Shown here: in pieces, positions 6,108-13,954 of the stretch
How the letters are laid out: the number at the start of each line of letters is the position of its first letter
How positions within the stretch are numbered: the first letter of the stretch is position 1
Source: DAOPZJ01 sp964587625
GTDB lineage: Bacteria > Bacillota > Clostridia > Oscillospirales > JAKOTC01
Assembly: GCA_964587625.1 (NCBI GenBank)
Contig: CAZPLU010000039.1
Location: forward strand, 1 to 21,570
Length of the DNA stretch: 21,570 nucleotides
Direction of reading: 5' to 3'
Notes under the pieces: generated by a model
What the model was told of the DNA's origin: nothing
The model's database searches: none
What the model saw: the letters and a program-made list of their open reading frames with translations, nothing else
Program-made: the position numbers and the translations under genes

Positions 6108-6740
6108 TTATTGCGAAATAAATCCGTTGAGATAATCGCTGAATACCTCTTCGGCGTCGAGTTTTCCGGCGGCCGCGATGCGAACCGCTTCCCAGATCAG
6201 CGTGTTGATCTTGCTCCGCGGGTCCGCGCACGGTTGCAACGGCTCTAAGATCCCGCCCTTGACCGCCGCCTTCGCGATTTTTTGCCCGCGCATCAGCGCG
6301 GGCAATGAACGCGCAACCGCATTCATCACATCCGCGGTGTCAGCTTGTCCTTTTTCCGATTTTTTAATCTCAGCCCAGTTGTCGAGGACTTTTTCGGCGG
6401 TATCGGCTTTTACGGTGCCGAAAACATGGGGGTGGCGGACAATCAGTTTTTTGCAAATTCCGTCGCATACCGCGTCGAAATCGAATTCGCCGACCTCGAC
6501 CGCCATCTGCGCATGAAATACGACCTGCAGCAGCACATCACCGAGTTCTTCGCACAATGCGGCGGCGTCATTTTGCACAATCGCATCCGCCGCCTCATAG
6601 GCCTCTTCGATCAAGTTCTTCTTGATCGCGGCGTGCGACTGTTCCCTGTCCCAAGGACATCCCTCGGGGCTGCGCAAAATCCGCATGATCTCAAGCAGGT
6701 CGCCGATGGTGTAGTTGGGTTTTTCTTCAAAGTTAACCAA
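6108..6740 (-). CDS. mazG: Nucleoside triphosphate pyrophosphohydrolase MazG
   Basis: A 210-residue MazG protein, a cytosolic enzyme hydrolysing NTPs and dNTPs (including damaged ones) to monophosphates and pyrophosphate. The metal-binding EExxE...ExxD set is visible as Glu45, Glu46, Glu49, then Glu65 and Asp68 (KNLIEEAYEAADAI, CEELGDVLLQVVFHA). The family motifs GCPWDREQ near the start and RHPHVFG follow. It lacks the N-terminal methylase-like part of B. subtilis YabN and has a shorter C-terminal half than E. coli MazG. The start is TTG (6738-6740), with GGAGGG 5 nt upstream; an ATG four bases further up is out of frame. It follows the spoVB-like gene by 32 nt, as yabM-yabN do in Bacillus. 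Confidence 0.93.
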   Translation of the reverse strand: MVNFEEKPNYTIGDLLEIMRILRSPEGCPWDREQSHAAIKKNLIEEAYEAADAIVQNDAAALCEELGDVLLQVVFHAQMAVEVGEFDFDAVCDGICKKLIVRHPHVFGTVKADTAEKVLDNWAEIKKSEKGQADTADVMNAVARSLPALMRGQKIAKAAVKGGILEPLQPCADPRSKINTLIWEAVRIAAAGKLDAEEVFSDYLNGFISQ

Positions 6741-6772
6741 ATCATCCCTCCGCGACAGATTGCGTCTATATT

Positions 6773-8617
6773 CTAACCGATGAGATGATGCTTTTCAAGT
6801 ACTTTTACGATATTTTTTCCCTTTGGGAGCGATAATATGTCTTGTTTGCGGATTGTGCGAAGCAAAAACAGCGTTATTACGTACACTATCGCCGCCGCAA
6901 TGATCGCCGCCGCAACCGATATCATCGCCGAAAATTCAAAAACGCCGAAACAGAGCCGGTAACCGCCGAATGCCGCCGCACCGCACAGAGCGGCGCAAGC
7001 CAGCGGTTTAAAAAACGTCTGGGTGAAACTGAGGTTTATTTTGCTGATGCCGCACACGAACCAGAGTTCGCACAAGAAGATAAACGCATAACACATAAAA
7101 GTGCCGACCGGTGCGCCGTTGATGTTGATCTGCGGAATTCCAATGAGAACAAGATTTGTCAGCAGTTTGATCCCGATCCCGCCGAATACGATCTTCACTT
7201 GCAAATCCGGTCTTCCCAGACCCTGTAAAATGCTGCCGAGCGGCGTACAGAGCGCGGCAAAAATCAGCGTCACCGATAAAATCTGCAAGAGCGGTGTCGC
7301 CGCCGCAACCCCGGCAACCCCCATGGAGCGTTGATAAAACATCGACAAAATGGGTTTTGAGAGCGCCACGAGCCCCAACGCGGCGGGATAGGCGATCAAA
7401 GCCGTCACGCGGATCGCCCGCTCGATGTTTTCATGCAGTTTTTCCTTGTCGCCGAGCGTCCAGTAGTGCGTCACCGCAGGCAGTGCGCTGATGCCGAAAT
7501 TGGTTGTGATCATCGGGACCAAATTATAAAACACCAACCCGTAGCCGTATAATCCCCACAGGTAATTCGGCAGCTTGTCAAGCGTTCCGGCGCCGATGTC
7601 GGGCTCGTTGATCAAGCCGGCATACATCTCCTGAAAATATTCGGGAAATTTTTCGATCAATCCGGTCATGCGCGAATTGATGGTGATGTTGTCGATCAGC
7701 CCCGAGAGGTTGAGCGCGATGGCGCCAACGCCGATCGGAATCGCGATCTTGAGCAATGCGCGCAGCATCCGCCTGTTGCTGTCGGCATTCGGGGAATCGG
7801 CAAGCTGCCGCGCGGTCACCCCGTCGCCCTTGGATTTATAATGCAAAATCAAATAGATCAACCCGACGAATGCGCCGATCGTGACGCCGGCGATCCCACC
7901 CGCGGCCGCATAAGGCAAACAGCCCTCCTTGGCTTGCTGCGCTGTCACGCAGATTTTCCCGTAGACCGGAAGCCCCGCCTCGAACGCCGCCAGTCCGTTC
8001 TTGATGGCGGCATTGGCCAGTACAAGTCCGAATCCGAGTTTACAGACGGTCTCGATAATTTGCGAGTTCGCGGTCGGACGCATATCCCGCAAGCCCTCAT
8101 AGTATCCCCGAAAAGCCGACATCAGGCAGACCAGCAACAATGTCGGTGAGAGCGTGCGGATGGCATAGACCGCATCGGGCGAAAACAACTCCACCGTCGT
8201 CGGCGTCCAGCCGGTGACCTCGGCGATGTTGGACGAAAGCGCGGTCAGCGCATCGGAGAGACCCGACATCATATCGGTGAAAAAGAACATGACCACCATG
8301 CCGGCAAAGCCGGTGCACAGGAAAAACGCGAGTGAAATTTTCAGAATTCGCCGGATGTTTTTGTAATTGCCGGTCGAATATTGCGCCGAAATCATTCGGG
8401 CGACAGCGGCGGGAAGCCCTGCGGTCGCGAGCACATAAATGGGCAGATAGACATTATAAGCGGTTGAAAAATAGGCCGTTCCCTGCGGCGTCAGGATATT
8501 ATAAAGCGGGATTTTGTAAATCGCGCCGATGATTTTGACAATCACTGTGGCGATGACCAGCGTAAAAGCCCCGCTTAAAAAACTCTGCCTCGTGTCCTTG
8601 CGTATGTTGATGGCCAT
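6773..8617 (-). CDS. SpoVB/YabM-like MOP-family polysaccharide flippase
   Basis: A 614-residue multi-pass membrane protein of the MOP/MATE-like polysaccharide transporter family, with roughly 14 hydrophobic segments. It begins with FLSGAFTLVIATVIVKIIGAIYKIPLYNILTP, the hallmark of SpoVB/YabM/MurJ-related flippases. These move lipid-linked precursors across the membrane for spore cortex or cell-wall synthesis. The family start corresponds to the ATG at 8615-8617, with GGGGAGGG just upstream. The frame extends 28 codons further, but that part is unlike the family and overlaps a likely promoter (TATAAT at 8669-8674). Position next to mazG matches yabM of Bacillus, so a YabM-type role is likely, but SpoVB, YtgP and YabM cannot be told apart reliably here. 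Confidence 0.88.
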   Translation of the reverse strand: MAINIRKDTRQSFLSGAFTLVIATVIVKIIGAIYKIPLYNILTPQGTAYFSTAYNVYLPIYVLATAGLPAAVARMISAQYSTGNYKNIRRILKISLAFFLCTGFAGMVVMFFFTDMMSGLSDALTALSSNIAEVTGWTPTTVELFSPDAVYAIRTLSPTLLLVCLMSAFRGYYEGLRDMRPTANSQIIETVCKLGFGLVLANAAIKNGLAAFEAGLPVYGKICVTAQQAKEGCLPYAAAGGIAGVTIGAFVGLIYLILHYKSKGDGVTARQLADSPNADSNRRMLRALLKIAIPIGVGAIALNLSGLIDNITINSRMTGLIEKFPEYFQEMYAGLINEPDIGAGTLDKLPNYLWGLYGYGLVFYNLVPMITTNFGISALPAVTHYWTLGDKEKLHENIERAIRVTALIAYPAALGLVALSKPILSMFYQRSMGVAGVAAATPLLQILSVTLIFAALCTPLGSILQGLGRPDLQVKIVFGGIGIKLLTNLVLIGIPQININGAPVGTFMCYAFIFLCELWFVCGISKINLSFTQTFFKPLACAALCGAAAFGGYRLCFGVFEFSAMISVAAAIIAAAIVYVITLFLLRTIRKQDILSLPKGKNIVKVLEKHHLIG

Positions 8618-8668
8618 TCCCTCCCCATTAAACCGAGATTCATCTGATTCCGTACCTTTTGACACCCT

Positions 8669-8697
8669 ATTATACACGCGGAAGTTGATACATAATA
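8669..8697 (-). promoter_or_regulatory. Possible promoter for the spoVB-like gene
   Basis: On the minus strand a perfect -10 box TATAAT lies at 8669-8674, about 52 nt before the chosen ATG. The -35 position 17 bp upstream reads TATTAT, a poor match to TTGACA. It sits inside the extended frame and so argues for the downstream start. The remaining 8702-8844 stretch has a weak CGGGG/CCCCG inverted repeat (8744-8759) and nothing else I can support. Confidence 0.4.
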
Positions 8698-8843
8698 CCA
8701 CTTCCCGACTTTGCTGTCAAAGATTTTCTTGGCTTTGAGACGGCGGGGATCAGACCCCGTATTACGGTGATTCCCCAAAACAATTTCCGGAGCCGCAACC
8801 CGAAGTGTTGTCATTTTCGGCGGAAGTGAAAAATTCCTGTCTG

Positions 8844-8875
8844 TATTGAAGCAGGGCAAACGCCCTGCTTCAATA
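8844..8875 (-). terminator. Strong hairpin after valS, probable terminator
   Basis: A perfect 14-bp stem (GAAGCAGGGC core and its complement) with a 4-nt loop lies 15 nt after the valS stop. On the minus strand the nearest T-run (TTTTT) comes about 14 nt later, so this is not a textbook intrinsic terminator. The position still favours 3'-end formation. Confidence 0.5.
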
Positions 8876-8890
8876 TCATCCGTGACCGGC

Positions 8891-11497
8891 TTACCGCAGT
8901 TCCAGCTCGGTTTTGCGGATGACCTCGACGCGCGAGAGGAGTTTTTCGCGGCGCAGGCGCTGTTCTTCCACGACCGCGGGCGGCGCTCTGTCGACGAACG
9001 CGCTGTTTGAAAGTTTCGCTTCGATCTGCTCGAGCTCTTTCCGGGCGGCTTCGAGTTCTTTTTTCAAGCGCGCCTTTTCGGCTTCGACGTCGACCAGCTC
9101 CGCGGTCGGGATCGTCATCTTGGCGTCGTCGGTGACGATCGAGATGCCGTCGGTCGTGCCCTCCACCACGTCGGCGCAACTTGCAAGCCGGACGAAAAAC
9201 CGCTTGCAGTCGAGGTATTTCGCAATGTGTGCGCTGTCGATATGCACGACCGCCTTGCGGGACGGCGCGACGTTCATCTCCGCCCGGCGGTTGCGGATCG
9301 CCTTGACCGCCGCCATGACCGTCTCGACCATGTCGGCTTCTTCACCGAAATCGAGCGACGCGTCATAATTCGGATAGAGCGCGCGCATGATCGTGTCGCC
9401 GTCGTGCGGAAGCGCCTGCCAGATCTCCTCGGTGATGAACGGCAAAAACGGGTGCAGGAGTTTGAGGGTGTTGCCCATGACATAACAAAGCACCCGCGCG
9501 GCGTTTTCCGCCGGGTCGCCGCCCTCGTACAGGCGGTCTTTGGAGAGTTCGATGAACCAGTCGCAAAATTCGTCCCAGATGAAATCGTAGAGCTTTCCGA
9601 GCGCCATGCCGATCTCGAAACGGTCAAGCAGGTCGCCGACCTCGCGGGCGGTTCGGGTGTAACGCGTCAAAATCCATTTGTCCTCGGGCGCGAGGGTTTT
9701 GGGCAGCGAATCCGGCGCGATGTCGGTTTTCAGGTTCATCAGGATGAAGCGGGCGGCGTTCCAGAGCTTGTTGCAGAAGTTGCGGCTGGCTTCTATTTTT
9801 TCGTCGGAAAAGCGCATGTCGTTGCCGGGCGAATTGCCCGTTGCCAAAGCGAACCGGAGCGCGTCGGCGCCGTATTTTTCGATGACCTCGAGCGGGTCGA
9901 TGCCGTTTCCGAGCGACTTGGACATCTTGCGCCCCTGCGCGTCGCGCACCAGGCCGTGGATCAAGACCGTGTCGAACGGCTTTTCGCCCGTATATTCGAG
10001 CCCCGAGAAGATCATGCGCGAGACCCAAAACGTGATGATGTCGTAGCCGGTCACGAGCGTGTTCGTCGGGTAAAAATAATTCAAATCCGCTGTGTTTTCC
10101 GGCCAGCCGAGGGTCGAGAACGGCCAGAGCGCCGAGGAAAACCAGGTGTCGAGCGTGTCCGGGTCCTGGCGCATCAATTCGCCGCATTTGGGACAGACGG
10201 GATTTTCGTCCTTGGTGACGACCGTCTCACCGCAGGCGTCGCAATAAAACGCCGGGATGCGGTGTCCCCACCACAATTGGCGGGAGATGCACCAGTCGCG
10301 GATATTCTCCATCCAATGAAAATAGGTCTTGTCAAAACGCTCGGGCACGAATTTGATCTCGCCGCTTTTCACGGCTTCGATCGCGGGTTTTGCCAGCGGT
10401 TCCATTTTGACGAACCATTGCAGCGAAGCGCGCGGCTCGACGGTGGTGGTGCAGCGATAACATGTTCCAACATTATGGTCGTGCTCCTCGGTGCGAACCA
10501 AAAACCCCTGCTCTTCCAAGTCCCTCACGATGGCCTTTCGGGCCTCGTAGCGGTCCATGCCGGCGTAGTTCGGATAGTCGGCGGTGATTTTGGCGTCGGG
10601 CGTCATCACGTTGACGAGCGGCAGGCCGTGGCGGCGGCCGACCTCGAAGTCGTTGGGGTCGTGCGCGGGCGTGATTTTGACCGCGCCGGTGCCGAATTCC
10701 GGGTCGACATATTCGTCGGCGACAATGGGAATTTCGCGACCCACGAGCGGCAAAATCACGGTTTTTCCGATCAGCTTTTGATAGCGTTTGTCTTTGGGGT
10801 TCACGGCGACCGCGGTATCGCCCAGCATGGTCTCGGGGCGGGTGGTCGCCAGCTCGATAAAACCGCTGCCGTCCGAGAGCGGATAACGCAGATGCCAGAA
10901 ACGGCCTTTTTGATCCTCATATTCGACCTCGGCGTCGGAGATCGAGGTCAGGCAGTGCGGACACCAGTTGATGATGCGCTCGCCGCGGTAGATCAGGCCC
11001 TTTCCATACAGGCGGATAAAGACCTCTTTGACGGCCTCGGAGCAGCCCTCGTCCATCGTGAATCGGGTTCTTGACCAGTCGCAGGAGGAGCCCATTTTTT
11101 TGAGCTGCTCGATGATGCGGCCGCCGTATTGCTCTTTCCACGCCCAGGCGCGTTCCAAAAATTTTTCACGCCCGACGCCCTCCTTGGTCAGCCCCTCTTT
11201 TTTCATCGCCTCGACGATCCTGGCCTCGGTGGCGATCGAGGCGTGGTCGGTGCCCGGCAGCCAGAGCGCGCAAAAACCGCTCATGCGCTTATAACGGATT
11301 AAGATGTCTTGCAAGGTGTTGTCGAGCGCGTGACCCATATGCAGCTGCCCGGTGATGTTGGGCGGCGGGATCACGATGGTATAGGGCTGTTTACCGGGAT
11401 CGGGTTTCGCGTGGAAATACCCGTTTTTCTCCCACAATTGATATAGCTTGTCTTCAAATTGGAGCGGATCGTAATTTTTTTCAAGTTCTCTAGCCAT
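8891..11497 (-). CDS. valS: Valyl-tRNA synthetase
   Basis: An 868-residue class I aminoacyl-tRNA synthetase charging tRNA-Val in the cytosol. The HIGH motif appears as HMGH at 53-56 after PPPNITGQL, and KMSKS is at 524-528. The editing domain lies between (about 200-340, with TTRPETMLGDTAV at 218-231). A zinc knuckle with Cys419, Cys422, Cys435 and Cys438 sits before KMSKS. The anticodon-binding helical domain follows, and the C-terminal 60 residues form the ValS coiled coil (EAEKARLKKELEAARKELEQ). AGGAGG lies 5 nt before the ATG at 11495-11497; the frame is open for 39 codons upstream, but that is the leader. It has its own promoter (11727-11755) and a 220-nt leader with an intrinsic terminator, so expression is probably controlled by attenuation. 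Confidence 0.98.
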   Translation of the reverse strand: MARELEKNYDPLQFEDKLYQLWEKNGYFHAKPDPGKQPYTIVIPPPNITGQLHMGHALDNTLQDILIRYKRMSGFCALWLPGTDHASIATEARIVEAMKKEGLTKEGVGREKFLERAWAWKEQYGGRIIEQLKKMGSSCDWSRTRFTMDEGCSEAVKEVFIRLYGKGLIYRGERIINWCPHCLTSISDAEVEYEDQKGRFWHLRYPLSDGSGFIELATTRPETMLGDTAVAVNPKDKRYQKLIGKTVILPLVGREIPIVADEYVDPEFGTGAVKITPAHDPNDFEVGRRHGLPLVNVMTPDAKITADYPNYAGMDRYEARKAIVRDLEEQGFLVRTEEHDHNVGTCYRCTTTVEPRASLQWFVKMEPLAKPAIEAVKSGEIKFVPERFDKTYFHWMENIRDWCISRQLWWGHRIPAFYCDACGETVVTKDENPVCPKCGELMRQDPDTLDTWFSSALWPFSTLGWPENTADLNYFYPTNTLVTGYDIITFWVSRMIFSGLEYTGEKPFDTVLIHGLVRDAQGRKMSKSLGNGIDPLEVIEKYGADALRFALATGNSPGNDMRFSDEKIEASRNFCNKLWNAARFILMNLKTDIAPDSLPKTLAPEDKWILTRYTRTAREVGDLLDRFEIGMALGKLYDFIWDEFCDWFIELSKDRLYEGGDPAENAARVLCYVMGNTLKLLHPFLPFITEEIWQALPHDGDTIMRALYPNYDASLDFGEEADMVETVMAAVKAIRNRRAEMNVAPSRKAVVHIDSAHIAKYLDCKRFFVRLASCADVVEGTTDGISIVTDDAKMTIPTAELVDVEAEKARLKKELEAARKELEQIEAKLSNSAFVDRAPPAVVEEQRLRREKLLSRVEVIRKTELELR

Positions 11498-11539
11498 AAT
11501 ATCCTCCTGTAATATTGTTTCCGAAATCAAAATAGATAT

Positions 11540-11564
11540 AAAAAATCCGGCGCTCTCGCACCGG
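11540..11564 (-). terminator. Intrinsic terminator in the valS leader (attenuator)
   Basis: On the minus strand CCGGTGC, GAGA loop, GCGCCGG (one G-U pair) is followed by ATTTTTTATAT. It lies 43 nt before the valS ATG, well inside the transcribed leader, so it can only act as a conditional terminator. Its 5' arm is complementary to GCACCGG at 11587-11593, which gives a competing antiterminator. Confidence 0.75.
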
Positions 11565-11643
11565 TTTCGACATCGATCTGTCCGCGCCGGTGCAGGCAAA
11601 ACAAGCGATTGCACCCGCGAAATACGCAGCTACAACCGCACCG
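11558..11643 (-). promoter_or_regulatory. valS leader: mutually exclusive hairpin segments
   Basis: The minus-strand RNA contains four related segments: CGGTGC (11638-11643), GGTGCA (11610-11615), TGCACCGG (11587-11594) and CCGGTGC (11558-11564). The single complementary segment 11587-11594 can pair with any of the other three. Pairing with 11558-11564 would block the terminator; pairing with either upstream segment would free it. No T-box core (GGUGGNACCGCG) is seen, so this is not an obvious T-box leader. The pairing scheme is read by eye and not folded by computation. Confidence 0.5.
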
Positions 11644-11692
11644 CTACCCCGACGGAAAGATGCGCCTTTGCATTGAATTGTAAAAAGGACAA
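11630..11692 (-). CDS. Putative valine-rich leader peptide of valS (20 codons)
   Basis: A TTG start (11690-11692) has GAAAGGGAG seven bases upstream, a very good ribosome binding site. It opens a 20-codon frame ending in SVGVAVRL then TAG. Three Val codons (GTC, GTA, GTG) occur within five codons, and GTG lies inside the CGGTGC segment that can pair with 11587-11594. This is the arrangement expected of a ribosome-stalling attenuator responding to charged tRNA-Val. Against it: the start is TTG, two of the three upstream pairings give opposite logic, and the leader frame could be chance. Confidence 0.4.
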   Translation of the reverse strand: MSFLQFNAKAHLSVGVAVRL

Positions 11693-11726
11693 TGATATAC
11701 TCCCTTTCAAGACCGAATATGCGGTC

Positions 11727-11755
11727 ATCATACCATGAAAAGCGCAAAATGTCAA
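11727..11755 (-). promoter_or_regulatory. Sigma-A promoter of valS
   Basis: On the minus strand a perfect TTGACA (11750-11755) and TATGAT (11727-11732) are separated by 17 bp. It lies directly after the terminator of the upstream lipoprotein gene, giving a leader of about 220 nt before valS. Confidence 0.85.
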
Positions 11756-11756
11756 C

Positions 11757-11792
11757 AAAAAGGGGCGGCCTTGAACTCAAAGCCGCCCTTTT
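11757..11792. terminator. Intrinsic terminator after the CAP-like lipoprotein gene
   Basis: GGGCGGC (11763-11769) pairs with GCCGCCC (11782-11788), extended by A-T and G-U pairs. On the minus strand it ends in TTTTTG, on the plus strand in TTTTA. It follows the lipoprotein stop by 12 nt and directly precedes the valS -35 box. Confidence 0.8.
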
Positions 11793-11804
11793 AAAAAAAC
11801 GGTG

Positions 11805-12494
11805 TTACGCGGCGTAAAAAATAGCGATGACGCTTCTCTGCGGCACGCCGTCGACGACGGTTTGCAATGCGGCGACGCCGATCTTGGCAAAGTCGAATTC
11901 GGCCTTGGAGGCGAACTGCGTGCTGGCGAGCATGACCGCTTCGAGCGCTTCGAGCGTGTTGCCGGTCGACGGGATCTCATTGACCCAGACGCTGTAGTTC
12001 AAGCCGGTCAGGCGGCCCTCCGCGCTTTCGACCGAATTGACGATGGCGGTGACTCTGGAGCCGTCGGGCAATGTACGGAAATCGGTGCCGGCGATGAATT
12101 CGTCGGTTGCGTCGAGCAGCGCTTTTGCGTAGGCCTCGGCGGCTTTGGTCAGGCGGTCGCTGGTCACGAGCACGTCTTTGCCGAGTTCGGCGCGTTTCGC
12201 GTTAAAATCGGCCAGCACGGCGGCGGCAACATCGGAATACTCGACCTCGGGCACATCGGGTTCGGAGGGTTCGGACGGGGTCGAGACCTCGGACGGCTCC
12301 GAAACGGTTGAAACCTCGGAGACGACCGATGGTTCGGAGACAACTTCCGAAACGGTCGAATCGATCGGCGGCGTGACGGAAACCGTCTCGGACGGAACGG
12401 ATGAGACCTCCTCACTCGGTGTGGAGGTCGTTGTGCAAGCGCTCATGCCAAGCACAAAAACAATTGCAAGCAGGACGGCAAAAACTTTTTTCAT
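11805..12494 (-). CDS. Putative lipoprotein with CAP/SCP-like domain
   Basis: A 229-residue exported protein. The signal peptide MKKVFAVLLAIVFVLGMSAC ends in a lipobox-like MSAC with Cys20 as the lipidation site. Residues 21-83 are a low-complexity Ser/Pro/Glu/Val linker. Residues 85-229 resemble a divergent CAP (SCP/PR-1) domain: an opening helix with AVLADFNAKRAELGKDVLV, then RLTKAAEAYAKALL, and a final FAKIGVAAL...VIAIFYA strand pair like the family's GVG and closing strands. The protein contains no histidine at all, so the usual CAP metal-site His residues are missing. A binding or structural role on the membrane surface is more likely than catalysis. GAGGG precedes the ATG by 7 nt. It is monocistronic, with its own promoter and terminator. 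The CAP call is by pattern and moderately sure. Confidence 0.7.
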   Translation of the reverse strand: MKKVFAVLLAIVFVLGMSACTTTSTPSEEVSSVPSETVSVTPPIDSTVSEVVSEPSVVSEVSTVSEPSEVSTPSEPSEPDVPEVEYSDVAAAVLADFNAKRAELGKDVLVTSDRLTKAAEAYAKALLDATDEFIAGTDFRTLPDGSRVTAIVNSVESAEGRLTGLNYSVWVNEIPSTGNTLEALEAVMLASTQFASKAEFDFAKIGVAALQTVVDGVPQRSVIAIFYAA

Positions 12495-12563
12495 ACTTTA
12501 TCCCTCTTTCAAAATACGGTTATTTTTGAAAACACGAAGAAAACGGCTCCTCGTGCCGTATCC

Positions 12564-12592
12564 ATGTTACCAAAATATGCCTTGATTGTCAA
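12564..12592 (-). promoter_or_regulatory. Sigma-A promoter of the lipoprotein gene
   Basis: On the minus strand a perfect TTGACA (12587-12592) and TAACAT (12564-12569) are separated by 17 bp, about 70 nt upstream of the ATG. The 326-bp gap between the lipoprotein gene and potA holds this promoter, the divergent potA promoter, and nothing else I can support. Confidence 0.75.
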
Positions 12593-12707
12593 GCCCGGCG
12601 CCGCAAAAAGTTATACGAAAATTAAGGCAAAATCGATTCCTTCCCTGAGCATTATCACAATCCGCTTTTGTTGAAACCGCGAAATCCTACAAATATCTGA
12701 AAAGATA

Positions 12708-12736
12708 TTGACATTATACCGGGAAATATGTATATT
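12708..12736 (+). promoter_or_regulatory. Sigma-A promoter of the potABCD operon
   Basis: A perfect TTGACA (12708-12713) and TATATT (12731-12736) are separated by 17 bp. The leader to potA is about 78 nt and contains a TTTTTT stretch (near 12793) preceded by only a very short GGC/GCC stem, so attenuation is not supported. Confidence 0.75.
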
Positions 12737-12820
12737 AGAATTTGCACGGTCCGCGGATGCTTTGTGAAGAAAAGCGAGGCAACGCCGGGCTGATTTTTTA
12801 AGCGATTTGGGGGATGATAG

Positions 12821-13954
12821 ATGTCAAAGGAACTTATCCGCCTGTCGGATGTCACGATGATATTCGACGGCGAAGAGGTTTTAAAGGCCATCAACTTGTC
12901 CATTAACAGCAAGGAGTTTATCACCCTGTTAGGCCCGAGCGGTTGCGGAAAAACCACCACGCTGAGAATTATCGGTGGGTTTTTGTTGCCGCATTCGGGC
13001 TCGGTTTATTTTGACGGAAAAGAGATCACGAACCTGCCGCCTTACAAGCGTCCGTTGAACACCGTATTTCAAAAATACGCCTTGTTCCCCCATCTTGACG
13101 TCTTTGAAAATGTCGCTTTCGGTCTCCGGCTTCAAAAACTGCCCGAAAAGGAGATCCGCGAACGGGTTTTCGCGATGCTGGAGCTCGTGAATCTGCACGG
13201 GTTTGAACGCCGCAACAGCAGTTTGCTCTCCGGCGGCCAGCAGCAGCGCGTCGCCATCGCCCGCGCGCTGGTCTGCCGCCCCCGCGTGCTGCTGCTCGAC
13301 GAGCCGCTCGGCGCGCTCGACCTGCGGCTGCGCAAAGACATGCAATCGGAATTGAAGCGCATCCAGCAGCAGCTCGACATCACGTTCATCTATGTCACCC
13401 ACGACCAGGAAGAGGCCTTGACGATGAGCGACCGCGTCGTGGTCATGGACGGCGGCAGGATCCTTCAGATCGGATCGCCCGAGGATATTTACAACGAACC
13501 CGCCAACGCTTTTGTCGCCGATTTTATCGGTGAATCCAATATTATCGACGGTGTTATGCTCGAAGACCATCTGGTCGAATTCTGCGGCAGAAAGTTCGAC
13601 TGCCCGGATTCCGGATTCGGTCAAAATACCCCTGTCGACGTCGTCATCCGCCCCGAGGATATCGACATCATCCCCTTCGAAAAAGGACACATCAAGGGTA
13701 TCGTGTCCTCCGTCACCTTCAAGGGCGTCCATTACGAATTCATCGTCGACGTCAGCGGATATAAGTGGATGATCCAGTCCACGGATTTTCACGAAATGGG
13801 CACCGAAGTCGCCTTCGTCATCGAACCCGACGCGATCCACATCATGCGTAAGAGCGAATATTCCGGCAAGTTCGGCGACTATTCGACTTTCAGCGCGCAA
13901 TATGACGAGGAGAGCGAAGCGCACACGGAGGAAAAGCCGTATGAAGAGGGCTAA
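12821..13954 (+). CDS. potA: Spermidine/putrescine ABC transporter, ATP-binding protein PotA
   Basis: A 377-residue ABC ATPase that drives polyamine import on the cytoplasmic side. Walker A GPSGCGKTT is at 38-46, Q-loop Gln84, signature LSGGQ at 136-140, Walker B VLLLDEP at 156-162 with the D-loop GALD, and H-loop His194 in YVTHDQEEA. A C-terminal TOBE-type domain (about 240-360) has the family's VVIRPEDIDI motif. GGGGGA precedes the ATG by 6 nt. Its last 14 nt overlap potB. The permeases and binding protein that follow confirm the polyamine role. Confidence 0.95.
   Translation: MSKELIRLSDVTMIFDGEEVLKAINLSINSKEFITLLGPSGCGKTTTLRIIGGFLLPHSGSVYFDGKEITNLPPYKRPLNTVFQKYALFPHLDVFENVAFGLRLQKLPEKEIRERVFAMLELVNLHGFERRNSSLLSGGQQQRVAIARALVCRPRVLLLDEPLGALDLRLRKDMQSELKRIQQQLDITFIYVTHDQEEALTMSDRVVVMDGGRILQIGSPEDIYNEPANAFVADFIGESNIIDGVMLEDHLVEFCGRKFDCPDSGFGQNTPVDVVIRPEDIDIIPFEKGHIKGIVSSVTFKGVHYEFIVDVSGYKWMIQSTDFHEMGTEVAFVIEPDAIHIMRKSEYSGKFGDYSTFSAQYDEESEAHTEEKPYEEG

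Noticed and set aside
8744..8759. CGGGG/CCCCG inverted repeat upstream of the spoVB-like gene
   Set aside because: Only a 5-bp stem with no T-run; likely chance in this sequence composition.
9227..11074. Very long plus-strand open frame (615 codons) opposite valS
   Set aside because: It is a shadow of valS on the other strand, with Asp/Val/Arg-rich composition caused by GC-rich codons of the real gene and no recognisable domain.
11498..11720. T-box riboswitch in the valS leader
   Set aside because: The region has an AGTA motif near its 5' end and an intrinsic terminator, but I cannot find the GGUGGNACCGCG antiterminator core that defines T-boxes. A covariance search would decide.
12728..12793. 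Short upstream ORF (MYIRICTVRGCF...) before potA
   Set aside because: Its ATG overlaps the predicted -10 box of the potA promoter and so lies upstream of the transcription start.
12780..12800. Attenuator in the potA leader (TTTTTT after GCCGGGC)
   Set aside because: Only a 3-bp GGC/GCC stem precedes the T-run. This is too weak for an intrinsic terminator.
12929..13924. 331-codon minus-strand frame opposite potA
   Set aside because: Antisense shadow of a clear PotA with all ABC motifs.
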